NCBI GenBank assembly: GCA_016758965.1
Contig: JAEPRB010000042.1
Coordinates: forward strand, 124,001-188,000
Direction of reading: 5' to 3'
DNA from: Circinella minor
Lineage: Eukaryota > Mucoromycota > Mucoromycetes > Mucorales > Lichtheimiaceae
Length of the DNA stretch: 64,000 bases
Each line of letters opens with the position of its first letter. Position 1 is the first letter of the stretch. Under the pieces are notes generated by a model. That model searched no databases and was not told the DNA's origin. It saw only the letters and a list, made by a program, of their open reading frames with translations. Below are positions 1-13,600 of this stretch, piece by piece. A program made the translations under genes and the position numbers.

Positions 1-894
1 GAAATGACTCCATAAAATCGACCCAGTGTGTAAATGGAAATATCAAATCATTCATAATATATTCTAATAGCAACGTAGTAAAAAAGTAGTAAAAAAGAAA
101 AAAATGTTTAAAGAAAGGAAAAGGATGAATATTATGCTTGATTCTTTATTCTCAAAAATATAGGCTGGGGTAATACTGATTCTTTTTTCTCTTTGAGTGC
201 CACCACAACTACTGAATGGTTTCACAAAAGGCACATGTGATTAACCATCATACTATTTTATTTTGGGCTTTAGTATACTCAAATATGCTTGATATCCCCT
301 ACACAGCGACAACCTAATCTGATTGACAAAGGATATTATACATTTGATACTTTATAATATAATTCAGTGTTTATAGTATATTTTTAAAATGAAGTGCTGC
401 TACATTCTTTATAAGAATGTTTTGCTAAGGGTACTCTTTAACAGCAAGTAGTTGCTGTGGCAAATGGAAAGAGAAAAATTACAAAGTTTTTGTAGCTACG
501 CACTTTCTTTAATTAAAACATAACAAATTATCAAACACTTCACAATAACCGCGCTATCAATGCAAATAATAATTACTGACAACTACATAGTTTTAACTCA
601 CATAGCAATATAAGCTGTTACAACCATGTCTTTTAGTCAATAGTCTTACTTTGTACTATATTTATTAGACCAATAAAACAATTGGTCGAATGGTTTTTTA
701 GAATTTTTATGGAGATAATATAAATCGATCATGTATATACGGAGTTAGTTAACACATTAAGTAATATTTAAAATAGATAAATAATAATAATAATAGATAA
801 TAAAAATTAATGATGACTGTATTTATAAGATAATATTTTTGGTCATTTATAGACTATATTGAACACTTGATATCGTTGCTATACAACTTTTTTT
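1..894. other. Intergenic, no gene seen
   Basis: AT-rich sequence with stops in all frames and no recognisable RNA gene. It lies downstream of the minus-strand secreted-protein gene that ends at 895, so part of it is probably that gene's 3' untranslated region. Confidence 0.5.
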
Positions 895-2261
895 TTAATA
901 TTTATTAGCAGAAAGCGCATAGACAGGTCTTTCACCTGGATGTTCACCAATAGTCCATAATTCATCCCCTTGTTGTCGGTAAGTGAGATCTTCAGGCCCT
1001 TTTGAAAGTTCCCCAGTATACTGTTGTAAAGCACCTGTGCTGCGATCCCATGTATATAAATCACCATTTGTATTTTCGCCACGAGAACACGAAAAGTAAT
1101 ACTTTTGAACACCATCCTTGGTAACAGAAGTAACACCTTGCATTGATTTTAATCCGACATAGTAAAACTCAGTAGCAGTGGCGTACGTATCGGAACTATG
1201 GATAGGAAGACGTGTGTTGTAATCAAGATCGAATCGCACAATACGATTGTTAACGCCTGATGAATTGTATTGACCCATTACGAAAGAATCAGGAGTAGTA
1301 GTGCGGTCCAGACTAATAAACGAATAGCGAAAGTCTTTTGCTACATCTGAATTAGCCAAGTAATAGCCCCACTGAGGAATAACGTATCTAATACGAATAA
1401 AGAAACAGTTTAGAAATATATTTTGGATATCGTCATTTTACTGTGATTTCTGATAAAGCGTAATAAACAAAACATACTTGTAATTTGCAGCTTCATATCT
1501 ATCACTGCTCACATAGCCAATCTGATCACCAACAGTAACTTTACAAATATGACCTAAATCAAAGATACGTACACCTGCATTTGTATCAACCACATATAAC
1601 TTGTCATCATACCACATAATACCACCAGCGTGAATTCTGACAGGATGAAACGATGGAACACCAGATGAAGTTTCTTCGGGAACAACCAAAAGTACATTAC
1701 GATAATTATGCTGTTCTTTATTCATGTCAACAAATGAAATACGAACTCCCTTATTTGCTGGATCACTTGCTGGTACTGTATGGTCATACCATGATACTAG
1801 CATAATATTATTGTCACCATATGTTCCTTTGTCATAAGCATCGGATGAAGAAGTAACACCTTGAGGATACCATTTGTCGGTATTAATATCATCATAACCA
1901 GTTTTTTTTATCCCACCTAGTATTTATAATAAATAAGTATTTTTAATTCAATTGCACTCTAACAGATATACAGCAAGTACAAATAGTAGAGATATCAAAA
2001 TGACAGAGCACATACGTATAAGAACGAATAAATTGAGAAGGACCCTTAATAAGCAAGATTCGGATGGTTAGTATTTTCAATAACTTTAGCTACTGAAGCA
2101 TTAGGGAGGATACCATCTAACTTGTTAATTAAGGCTTCATAATGACCAGGTTTTCCAAATAATTTGAACTGACTTGCATCGAGTTCTTGGATAGCAGCTT
2201 GAGCAGTTAATACTGTTGCAGCAATTGTTGTAATAAGTAACTTTGGTGTTGTCCAAACCAT
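895..2261 (-). CDS. Secreted propeller-like protein, apparently frameshifted
   Basis: Three exons: 2261-2016, 1916-1478 and 1387-895, with donors GTATGT and GTATGT and acceptors CTAG and TTAG. Residues 1 to about 22 (MVWTTPKLLITTIAATVLTA) look like a signal peptide, so the product is probably secreted. The body has repeated short strand-like blocks (KLYVVDTNAGVRIFDL, GDLYTWDRS, DELWTIGEHPGERPVYAL) that resemble the uncharacterised secreted propeller-like proteins of fungi and actinobacteria; the function is unknown. Two frame breaks interrupt it. In exon 1 the frame reads NHPNLAY then TAA at 2048-2046, but the next frame continues with KGPSQFIRSY to the donor. In exon 2 a run of eight A (minus strand, near 1902-1909) must lose one base to read WDKKTGYDD. 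With both corrected the length would be about 391 residues. The breaks may be assembly errors or real lesions. Confidence 0.7.
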
Positions 2262-3341
2262 TCTTGTTTTATAAATAAAAAGCTAATAGGTAGGAAAGGT
2301 GGGGATAAAAAAAATAGAAATTAGAGATATGCAAAAGGAACAAAAAAAATTGTTTTTGTTTTTTACGTACTACTATTTATAACAAATCGATTTTCAAGGT
2401 TTCTTTCTTGTAAAATAAATTGCTACTCAAGCTAGGTTTCACAAAGGGTCTTCCAATATACTTTATCATACCTCTCTAGATAAATCCCACTTTAAAAAAA
2501 AATTTTACCCGAAAAAAAATGGTTAGCTGCGATAATAGATTTCTTTCAACAATTTTCTAGGTGCTATGCTAGAAAAAAAGAAGGGTTTATGCGTTTCAAG
2601 AAAAGCAGGAAGAGTACTAACATACAGCATGTATGATTGGGATCAGTAAGAAGGACTTTGTTATGGATTTGTGTAATGTGAAACACATACGTATTAATAA
2701 AAAAAAATAATGATAAACACAATGATGGTTGGTAGAACAGTCATAAAATGTGAACAGAACTCGAGAATTATTCTAAATTTAAATTCAAATGAGTTAAATA
2801 ATTATTTTAGTTTTTATGAATCAGCATATTTACTTCTTTGAATTACTTATCTTGCCAAATAGGAAAGGAAAGGAATTTTTTATTCTTTAGTAATTCATTG
2901 TTTATTGGTAACTCTTTTACCTAAACAGGTATAGAAATCAATGCACATGATTGCAACAAAGATAAACCATTGGTAATAATTTCAATACTAAGATAAAAAG
3001 ATGAATAAATCGATGACTGATAATAACCATATAATCGTTGTTCTATTGGATTAAAGTACTACGATTAGTTTCTGATGGAGACAAATGTTACACACAAAAC
3101 AGCCATTAACAGAATTTACTTTTACCACGCCCCTACCTCTTTAGTGACCTTTTTTCCTAAATTGGTTAGTTTTGTCATATAGTATGTATATGTTATCACA
3201 AAAAGAATTTTGTGTGATTAGAGAGCATATTGGTTTGGGAATCGGACTATCTTTATATACTAGGTGAAACATCTGTTACACACAGGCAAGTGTTCATTCC
3301 AATCACACCTCTTCCATCCCTTCTTTTTATTTTTTTATTGC
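2262..3341. other. Intergenic, upstream of secreted-protein gene
   Basis: No coding region seen. The part next to 2261 should hold the promoter and 5' leader of the minus-strand secreted-protein gene, but no specific element stands out. Confidence 0.4.
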
Positions 3342-3603
3342 CCAGGGATTGTCTTACTGGCGTTGCGACCCCCAGAAGCATTTCTCAAGTGGCTAATGGA
3401 GGAGTTTCTAGGAGCGTTGCGACCCCTCCAGTTACTCACCATTAGTTGCGCATTTTATTTTCATTATTTTTTACTGTCCAGAGATTGTCTTACTGGCGTT
3501 GCGACCCCCAGAAGCATTTCTCAAGTGGCTAATGGAGGAGTTTCTAGGAGCGTTGCGACCCCTCCAGTTGCTCACCATTAGTTGCGCATTTTATTTTCAT
3601 CAA
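3342..3603. repeat. Two-copy 136-bp tandem repeat
   Basis: Copy 1 begins at 3342 (CCAGGGATTGTCTTACTGG) and copy 2 at 3478 (CCAGAGATTGTCTTACTGG). The offset is exactly 136 bases and the copies are almost identical through GTTGCGCATTTTATTTTCAT. Inside each unit the words GCGTTGCGACCCCC and GCGTTGCGACCCCTCC occur about 60 bases apart, so there is a smaller repeat within the unit. GC content is higher than in the flanks. It does not look coding. It could be a duplicated fragment of a mobile element. Confidence 0.85.
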
Positions 3604-4260
3604 TACTTGATTTAATGAAATGAGTGAACTAAATTCTTCTATTCTTTGATGAGATTATACCTAGTACATAGATTAATGTCATTTGAAGACGCAAGCGAGA
3701 CATAAATGTTTGAATTATATGAATTTGGACAAGTATGAATGGATGTACATAGCTTATTATTATCTACGCACTTATTAATGGTAAAGTACGAGATGCACTT
3801 TTTCTTTATATTATTTTCATTAGGAAGCATGGCAAGCCCATATTGCGTATGTCCGTACACATTTTGGGTTACTGCCTCTCTCTTTTTTTTTGCTTTTCTA
3901 TTATTGTCAAGCCAGTGAATCAGTGAATAGATTCGTATGAAGTTGAACATATATTATTAAGAATTTTCTTTTTATTTGGAGAGGCGTTGACAAGGTGAAA
4001 TAATCAACAATCTTTCGTTCAATAGTTGTTTCTTCATATGCTCCTCTTGGCTTATCCTTACTCTGGTCTCATGTTGGGTATTGGTAGTCCAACTTTCATA
4101 TACATGTATCAAGTTGTTTGACTCGATTCGATACGACTGGTATGATTGTTTTGGACAATAAGCTAGTTAATATACTACGTTGCTTGTTTTATTATTTTCT
4201 CATGCCTGATGATGGTACTAACATTGGCTGCTGTACTATATAGTCTCATACTTCCATGAT

Positions 4261-5060
4261 CATCAACCCTGACGACTCCATTTATAATAACAAATCACTG
4301 AAGAAGAGTTACAATAAATTCGTGATTTTGAAGCCATTGAATTTGACGAGCCATTACCCGAAGAGCTTTGTGAGTATGTATAGTCATTTAAAGGAATGGT
4401 AAGATTAGAGAAACGTTTGCCATGTTAACATACCTACAAACGAGGAACGTGGGTCTAAAATTTGTGGGTTTTTTTATCAAAAACGTAGAAAACGGTCGAT
4501 GAATTGAATGGTACTCTTATGGAAAAGTCCTTCCACCCAAGAAAAGCAACCAGACTTGTATTCGGTAAAACGAACTATTGAAGACACGATTAAGCTACAA
4601 GATCCTTGGTGAAGATTTTATCAAAGACAAAAGTGGATTAATGGCTCCAAAATTGTTAAAGACTTTTTTGAGTCTTAAACAAATGCGTTTCCTTCAAGCA
4701 TTCGTATAGCAAAAACAGCTGCATTTATCATTTCTGGTAAGTATTGTTTTCCATGGTGATATTTGCATCTACATATCTTATTTAGATATTAACAAGAATC
4801 GATTTGCTAGGATTCCACATCAGTAAAGAAGTCAAAAAAAACATTGCTATGACGCTGACAATCTCTTCCCGTTCCAGGTATGCACATCACTTTTTTCTTA
4901 ATGCGATTGGTAGGCACTGGTTTGTACATTTTTGTTGAAATTGCCCACCTACAATTCACCGATAGCGTGGAAAACTTGCCTTCCTAGTGAATGTCAAGAA
5001 ACTGTTGGTTGTCAACAATATCTTTTGGCACTACTACAAGGAATCTGCCGACCTTGATTG
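4261..5060 (+). pseudogene. Decayed coding remnant, probably mobile-element derived
   Basis: Short stretches of plausible coding sequence in changing frames are interrupted by stops. One runs near 4300-4420 and another near 4840-4990 (YDADNLFPFQ, then after a possible intron VGTGLYIFVEIAHLQF). A GTATGC...TAG segment at about 4877-4912 looks like an old intron. No open frame survives and no family was recognised. The neighbouring transposase suggests a mobile-element origin, but this is inference. Confidence 0.3.
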
Positions 5061-5341
5061 ACCTAATTGATGGAAAGCAAGACAGCTCTCGTAGCTGTGT
5101 CCTGCGTTATGGGCAGTAAACATGCCTTTGTCATCCATTTTCTGCTATTAATATCTCTCCCCACATGGTACTCCTCACCCCTGATTTATTGTTTTTTTTA
5201 TTCCCTTTGATCAAAAGTAAATTGGATGAACCAAGAAAATGCTTTTTTTGTCTTTTTCTTTTTCTTTTTCTTTTTCTTTTTTCTTCTCTTTTGTTTTTTG
5301 TTTTTTTGTTTTACTGTTATCGATGCGTGAAGGAAAACCAT

Positions 5342-6646
5342 TTAGAGCGCTTGCCTATTACGACACATGTTCAAGCATTTATGAGAATGCCCAACAAACC
5401 CTTTAAAATCACTCAGCCTCAAACTATTGGATGCCTCGCTAATTCTCGTCATAAGTGTCTCAGTTTCCAGTAATTTGTTTCGTTTGACTTTACTCTTAAC
5501 CACTGACCAAAACTGTTCAATTGGATTAAGCTCAGGAGAATAGGACGGCAAATAGACACAACGGTAACCACGAGATTCTACATATTTGGCTATATCAACT
5601 GACGTATGGATTGGAGCATTATCCATCACGAGATAATGACCTTTCATATGTGGATACTTGTCCATTTCATCTATCGTGGCTTTTAGAAAACTAACATAGT
5701 GTCCTGTAACTGTCCCTTTACTCACATGTTCAATGCCTTCACCTCGCTTTCTCTTTTTATTGGGTGGAGGTTGAGGAAGCCTGAGACTGCATTTAATCAG
5801 ACCTTGAGCAGAAATTGCGCCTAAAATGGTTGTTGTTTTTGCTCGTGTTTTGGGAACTGTGACCACTGCAGGAGAGCCTTTCTTTGACCATGCCATACTA
5901 CGTTTCAAATTAATATGAAACGCAGATTCATCAAGAAAGACACAGTTCGTCGTAAAATCCATATCTGTTTTTTCCCATTTACGAATCCAATCCAGGCGCT
6001 CTTGAATCTTTTCCTCACTGTTTCGGTCTATGGGTTAGAATCGAGCCTTTTTGAGAGACAAGTTGCAATGCTTTTTTATAAAATCAAACAAAGTAGTTTT
6101 GGATACATTTAATTCTGTGTATACTCGTTTTAGGTGTTTCATCACATCGTCCAAAACGATTGAAGGATTTTCATCAATGCATTCAAGAATAGCTTTTTTA
6201 TGCTCCTCCTTGAGAATACGTGGACGACCACTCTTTTTCCGTTTCTCAAAGATACTATCAGGATCCCTCTCGTACTGCTCAGCCCATTTTTGTGCTGTAC
6301 GAACGTGAATCCCAAGCCGTTTTGCAGCAGCAGCCGCACTCAGACACTTTTCGAACAACAGCTTAAAGAACCTCACTTTGTCCTGATCAGAATAGTGCGT
6401 ATAATTTCGCTTCATTGATGTTTCACTCATAATAACATCACTACCAGCCTTGGTTTGCTTTTCCACTTGCATCGCCTCTATCATTTTCTCGCTCTCCAGA
6501 GGCAGTTGTGCTAAATATTGTGTATGAGAGCTCAATGTTTCAAGACGAAACTGTTCCTCATCAACAATGTAATCCATTGGTTCAGGCCTGCCATATTCGT
6601 CGACAACAGAACCTTTCCCGTTTTCATAAAGGAATTGAATGTTCAT
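5342..6646 (-). pseudogene. Tc1/mariner (DD34E) transposase with one in-frame stop
   Basis: A single reading frame runs from ATG at 6646 to the stop at 5342, broken only by TAA at 6037-6035 (context KKARF-stop-PIDRNSEEK). The N-terminal half carries a helix-turn-helix (SAAAAAKRLGIHVRTAQKWA) followed by a second DNA-binding region with GRPR (KKSGRPRILKEEHKK). The C-terminal half is an IS630/Tc1/mariner DDE domain: first Asp in FLDESAFHIN, second in VMDNAPIHTS, Glu in LNPIEQFWSVVK, with 34 residues between the last two (DD34E). A full-length protein would be about 434 residues, normal for the family. The 24 codons between the stop and the next Met stay in frame, so decay is very recent. TIRs were not found by eye. 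Confidence 0.85.
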
Positions 6647-6799
6647 TATGATATAATTTTGTGTGTATTACCAAAAGGAAAAAAAAAAAAAGAAAAAAAA
6701 AAAGCAAGGCAATCAAGATCCTCTTTTATATCCATGATACCAAGGCTGGTACAACGAAAATAGTCTTGGCAACAGGACACCCGATTTGTCAGCAACGAA

Positions 6800-6923
6800 C
6801 GAATTTACATTTCGTACAACATGAATTCATTTTCCACCAAGGCAAATTTATTTTTCGTACATGAATTTTGTTCTCGCCATTGGCTGCATTTATTTTCGAC
6901 CACAGGCGAATTTACTTTCCGAA
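6800..6923. repeat. Four degenerate copies of an AATTTAYWTTTCG word
   Basis: Upstream of the transposase start, similar words recur at about 6800-6817, 6843-6860, 6886-6900 and 6906-6923 (CGAATTTACATTTCGTAC, CAAATTTATTTTTCGTAC, GCATTTATTTTCGAC, GCGAATTTACTTTCCGAA). They lie about 45 to 20 bases apart. Repeated sub-terminal words next to a Tc1/mariner gene could be transposase-binding sites. Confidence 0.45.
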
Positions 6924-7670
6924 AAGAGTGTAATTACCCTTCTGCTCACTTTGATGGGATAAAAAGTCCAGAATAGCTGTTTCCTTATAATTAAAATAAT
7001 ACTGAGAAAATAAAGATGCAAGTACCTATTACTGGGAAATATATTTTACCAAGTTAGGCATGATAAACAGCATACAATACAATAAATCAAGGATGTTAAA
7101 AAAAGCCTGTTACATGGCCCAAAAGAAAGAAAGAAAAGGATTAAAAACGAGGAAACGCCACCAACAAGGTTTAATTTACCAAGACCCCTTGAACTTTGGG
7201 TGAATAATGATTTGACATATTTCAACTTCTGCCACATACTTGACTATTCAATCAACCTTAAATGACATTGAAGCATCCACTATATTTCTATATGAGATCA
7301 AAAACGAAAACAATTATAAAATTTGATAAAACGATATAAATGCCGGTTATATTATTGATAGAGAGGGAATAACACTTTTTACAGTTGTTTTTGAATGTCT
7401 AACTATGGGTGTGTACGTGCTTGGACGATAAAAGATATAGGTTGATATTAAAGCTAAAAAGAATAAGTGAAAACGGAAAGTGTGTGTTTGTTATTCGTGC
7501 GAATAACAGGAAAAATGAGTAATATAATATTTGAGTGTTGGGAATAGTAATATGTATTAATACAAAAGAAAAGGGATATATATTAGTATTTGTAAGATTG
7601 ATGAGTAGAAAGAGGAGGAGGAGAAGTATGTATATATTTATAAAGAAAATTAAAGAGGGAAGGAAAATAA
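6924..7670. other. Intergenic
   Basis: No coding region found. The part next to 7671 is probably the 3' untranslated region of the minus-strand spectraplakin-like gene. Confidence 0.4.
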
Positions 7671-10600
7671 TTATCCACGTTTTCGAGTAATAATGGGCAT
7701 TTTTGCACCATCTTCAGCTTTAGTCATTTTAACTGTAACTTGATTTCCTGCCTCGTCAAGACGAATGTATTTATCACCGTCTAGATGACCGCTACGAGGA
7801 GCGGGTGTTTTGGATGAACGTCGACTTGATGTTGACCATGTAGTTGACAACACATTATCTGTACTATTTGTTGCACTCACGATACCATTACCGCCGCCAC
7901 CTCGAACAGTAATACGGCCCGAAGGTGATATACATCGTGTGGTATGATAAGCAAGAGTTCCAGATTGAAAAGGAGTAGAAGTAGATGATGAAGCACCTGA
8001 CGATCCACTGCTACTTGTACTAGAAACGATATCATCGGTTGTTTGACGAGTGCTTCCTTCCGTCAACTTGTGAGCACGTAAAAACCTATAAATAATAAAT
8101 TAATTCATAAATTAATAATTTTACTCTGTGTCCCCTTTCATTCAATTCACTATTACTCAATATTCAAAAAAGAGAAATACTTACTGGGAGAGCTCTTGCC
8201 AACCTTTGGAATTAAATAAAGAAATATATTTAGTTTCACTTTAACCATTGAGATTTTTTTTTGATGTACTTTCAGGATTAATTCTTATATGAAGGTACTT
8301 ACCACCACCAACTCTTACCATGACCAACTTGCTAGGTAAGATTCGACAGTAAACTAATCGAGGGTTAACTTCACCGAACCAATATTTTCCAACTTCGCCA
8401 GGTACCATCTTGACTTTAACACGATACAGATTTTCATTGACAATACGACCTAATGCCATATCCAACTCATTCTTTGGATCAGCAACATACTTTGTACGTG
8501 ATACTGAACGTGATGGAATTGGCGTTTTGGATGGCCGTAAAGAAGCTCGATTATGCCGTGTATTACTTGCTGTACTGCTTTGACTTGATGATCTACGTGA
8601 CATGGACACGCCTGCAGCTGTGGATGGTAAAGGCGGAGGCAATGTATTACCATCTCGTTTAGCATTACTGCTGCTTGGTCCAGAAGGTCCGACACCACTA
8701 CCACTACCACTAGCGCCGCGACGTTTAGTGGACGTTGTTTTTGCGACTGCCAACTTGGTAAAGAAGTCATGATCCAATTGATTAATACATGTTTGTAATT
8801 CCCGTTCTCTTGCTGCTGCGGCTGCTTTAATCTTGTTACAACGTGCTAATGCGCGAGTCAATCGTTCCGATACACGGTCATCACTTGTATGTTTTTCTGC
8901 TTCAGATTTCGCCTTTTTAACAAGTTTGGTCATACCAGGTTCATACTGTTTGTACGATGCAATCAAATTCTTTAACAATGACTGAAGATCAGTTTTGCTA
9001 AACTTGTTATTAATAATAGGTGCGTGATGAGGTGCGGCATCATCAATAGCTATTTGTAATAATCGCGCTTGTTTTTCAAGCTTGTCTACAACTCTCATAA
9101 ATACACTAATGTTGCCTTGAGTTGTCGCTTCACTACGACGTGTTGCCAATAAACTTTGTAGTTCGCTAACACTGTGTTCCAGTGATACTCGTTGGATCTT
9201 TAATCCCTCGTCGTCATCATCGTCGTTAACTGTAGACACATCTTTCTGCGAAGCTATCTTTTCAACCTCTTGTTCAATTTCATGCAATTCTTCTTGCTCG
9301 ACATTGATCATACTCTTATCATCATTTGAGCAAGAAAGTTGTAACGCATTGGCACGGTCCTTCAACTTGTCAACGTAACGCATGGTTTCTGTCAATTTGG
9401 TAGATACATCACGGTGTTTCTTGACCTTTTCCATACGTGTCAATGTTTCAGTAACCATAGACATGAGTTGATCATATTCTTTCTTGAGCGACTGTAATCT
9501 ATCTTTTACAGTCTTGGCAACCGTTGTATATCGTTTATCCTTGGAATATTTCTTTGTTAATGCAACTACTTGGTTTACCTGTTCTTCCACTGTTTGGATC
9601 GACTCTTCAATGGATCGTTTCATATCAAAAATTAAAATTTCTTTTTCGCTATTATTTGTACTGGTAATATTCAATTTCAATGTATCCAATGAGCCACGAA
9701 CATTGCCACATAGTTTGTTATACTTGGTATACTCTTTCATAAGCTCCAGGTAGCCTTGTTCGTCCCTAACGGTGGTATCTAATTTCTCGATGACATCGAC
9801 CACGAGTTGTCGTACACCCTCCACAATCTTGTCATCCATTTTGAGCTTCTCTGTTAATTGATTGCATTGTTCTGCAAATACACCATCAAGTTCATCTTGT
9901 GATGCATTCAGTTTATTTCTTGCTGTTGCTAATATTTTGCCATGAACATCAACAAAATTATCCACAGCGTTTAGATCATCAATATTCGTTATCGTACATT
10001 TTTGGATTTTTGTTAACTGTTCCCTACAGCCTGATTCAATATCCTTGGCTTGTTTCTTTAGGCTATCCATAGCTAATTGCTGCAGATGTTTAACACGATA
10101 AATATCAATGGACTCGCTCACGGTACGTGCATTTTTCTTAACTTGAGCATGTCGGTTCAACAAATGGTTTTTACGTTCATTATCGTCACCAGCTAAAGTA
10201 ACACCATAAGCTAGCTCATCAAGTGCATGAACAATGGTTTGTAATTGTCGAGAAGCCGTATCCAATATTCCAACACCCGCTGTTTTATTTGAAGTATCAA
10301 ATATATCAACATCCTTCTTAACCTTTGAAATATCGGATTCAAGCTCCGTAAGCGTTTCATGGCCATCCACCCATTTCGCCGTATCATTGACAAGTTGTGA
10401 TAGCCCATTACTTTCTGCCTCAAGATCCGCCCATTTCGCATCAATACTTGCTTGTCGTTCCTTAGTCTGATTATCTATATCAATTTGAGTCTGAATAAAT
10501 TGATAGTACGATACAAGATCATTGTGTGCTTCTTTGCAATCATCTTGTTGGCGTAACACTTCTTTATGCGCCCCCACAAGTTGTTGATATTGTTGTCGCA

Positions 10601-13600
10601 TATCCCCCTTATCATCATCAATATGCTGGTGTGTTCCTTGTGCCTCCTGGATCAATGCAGCAACTTGTTCTAAACGAGCTTGTACAACGTTAGCATTTTC
10701 ACCGTGCGTCTTTTGCAACCGACTCGTATTAACTGCATCATAAAGAGATGTAATGGATCTTCGTACTTGAACAGCACTTTCTGCCACACTGTCCAGCTGT
10801 TCCTTAATGTTGGTTGTTATACTGTTGTCATTAGGTAACGTCATAGCATCATTTTGTAACTGTTCATAATCGCGCGATTCAAGCTCGTCTACTTGTTTTT
10901 GCCATTGGGATATTTGTTCATCAGTAATAGTCAATGTGTCTGCATCCCCAATCGTTTTTTCCAACTTTTTGAATGTCAACAGAAGTTTTTGAGCACGTTC
11001 TTGAATTTCTGCCGGAACCAATGCTGCCATTAAAATATCTTTTGTGCGTGCTGTTTCATCTATCAAATCGTTCCATGCTTTTTCGACTGCTGCTTGTTTA
11101 TCCACTGGCATTTCGTCTCCTGAACACACAGCTGCACATTTGTTATAAGCAGCCTTGAGAGTCGTCATTGCATTTTCATTGACGTAGCAACATGTGGATT
11201 GTATACTATCAGTCAAACTGATACCATCACGTAAACCTGGAATATTACAATATGGCTCCGCATGTGCCCGTGCTTTGGATAACATCTCATTACGTGTATC
11301 AATCCACTCCCTACATGTTTCCAGTTCTTTATAATATGCTTCGATGGCCATCTTCCGCCGAGAAATATTTTCCTTAGACTCCAGCAACTTTTCCATACCT
11401 TCAATCAATCCAGCCAATCGTCTACTCTTGATTTCGATTGTATCACGCACCAACGCATTCATGGCATCATCTTTGACATGCTGTTGCGTCAGATCTAATG
11501 ATAATTCTGAATAGACTTCTCGCCGTGTTGGATAAGGAACATTAGAAGATATATCACGATCGACGGCTTGTACATTAGATTCTAATTCTTGAATACGATT
11601 AAATGTACGGACACCTGTTTCTTCGTCGTTATTGCTGCTGTTTTTGTTTTTGTTGCTAGTTATCATTGCAATTTCTTCGCGGATTTGTTCGGCTGACTGT
11701 TCCAATGCGGCAGTACGATTCAAAAATTCAACCATCAAACATCGTTGTGTAACAATACCTTCAGCAAAGGCTAGATCAAGTGGAATACGTTTTTGGAGTT
11801 GATTAAGGTGCTGCATCTTAGCATTAAGTGTATCTGAAACAAGTGACATGTTCGTTGACGCTGTTGACGATGCTTCACGTAATTCGTTCAAATCGTTCAG
11901 TATTTGATCGATCACTTTGTCACAATGCTGTTTGTACCGTTCGTTTAAATTCATCCATGCATCTCTTAATTCATCATCACTGTCATTGTCATCAGTAGTA
12001 GCGATTGGCGTTGCATTTGTTGTTGATGACACAGATGTTGCTGTCCATCGTGCACGATCTTCAATAAATCGATCCACACTTTCTTGATGTTTTTCCAACC
12101 AAGTTAACGACTCTTGTAATCGATCATCAAATAGCAGTCGTTGTCGTACCAAATCCAACTCCTTAGATCGCGCACCCAAATTCTCTTCAAAACGATTTGT
12201 TGCTCGGTTCAATGACTCCATCCATGCTTCAATATGATCAGGTGTTGCCATGGGTCGTGCTAATTTTGCAAAATACTTAACAAATGCGTCATAGCTTTGT
12301 TCAATCTCTGGTAACGTATCCATCATAAACTTGTCTTTTTGCTGAATTAAATCATCCCATTCAGTTTCCAGTTGCTCAACGTGTTGGTGACCAAAATCAT
12401 CTTGAGCTATCCATTTGTTCTTATTGGTATTAAATGCACGTAATTGCTCGCTCATTTTCTCGAGTTGGTCTCTACCAGCTTGTAATTTCTTTTGCCAAGT
12501 AATACGTTTGGATGCAGCTTCCATTGTCACTCGATGATCTGCGAAGGAGTGTTTAAGTTGTTCCAAATTACTCATGACTTCACCAAGGCGTCGTACAGGA
12601 ACAGTAATATCCACAGACTTGATATCGGCTTTACTTGTTGATTCCATAAGATTGGCTATTTTGTCATGTAATTCTTTCAGTCGCACCATTTCGAATTGTT
12701 TTAGTGTACCCACTAACACACCATGTTTGTTTTCCAAATCATGCATTAAATCATCTGAAATGGTGACTATAAATGTTGCATTATCCGCAGTAATGTCAAT
12801 ATGTTGTTGCTTAAGTTGAGCTGCTTGTGCATCGATCCATGACTTTAATTCAGAAGCTTCATTATCATATTCTCCAGCCAATGTCTTGGAATGATTTGCA
12901 CGATTATATGCTTCGAGTAATTGATCAATAGATTCCCGTAATCCCTGCAAGTCGTCCATTTTTCGATCAAGCAATGCTTTAATTTGTGCCTTGATTTGAG
13001 CATTGTAATTTGCTGTTTCGGTAGGTTGTAATGAACGTAAAAGACCTGATCCATTATAAGTTGGATATGGCATGATCTGACCACAATCTTGCCAAATGGC
13101 ATCAATTGCTTGTCGAAATGATTGCGCACGTGATACCACCAAGTGAACTTCTTGATCTTCCATGATACGACGTGTCATTTTGGTGATAGCATCCCGAATC
13201 TTTTCACCATCCCGCTGAGCATCTTGAACACGTAAAAGAAATTCAGTAATAATGGACCGTTGAGTCATTAATTCAGTGGTGTATGTCAACAAATGTTGCA
13301 AATCCTTATATTTTTGTTCAACTTCTCCTTGTTTATCCGTTAAAAATTGAAGCGTCGTAACATCCGGTACATTACCGCTTCCATTACTTCTAATGCTAAT
13401 GCTGCTCTGGTTACTGTAGTTGCGCACCATTTGTACTTGCATATCAGTATATTTTTCAACGAAAATTTGATGCATATCCGATAATCCAGACATATGACGT
13501 TCACCAATCTCCATCACACGGTCCTGGAGCAGTTGAACAGCTTGTGCATTTTCACTGTCATGAGCATAGGATGGTTTATCCACATCTTCTCTACTTGGAT

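Noticed and set aside
5165..5473. Plus-strand open frame rich in Phe and Leu
   Set aside because: It is created by a CTTTTT repeat and then runs antisense to the transposase; no independent support.
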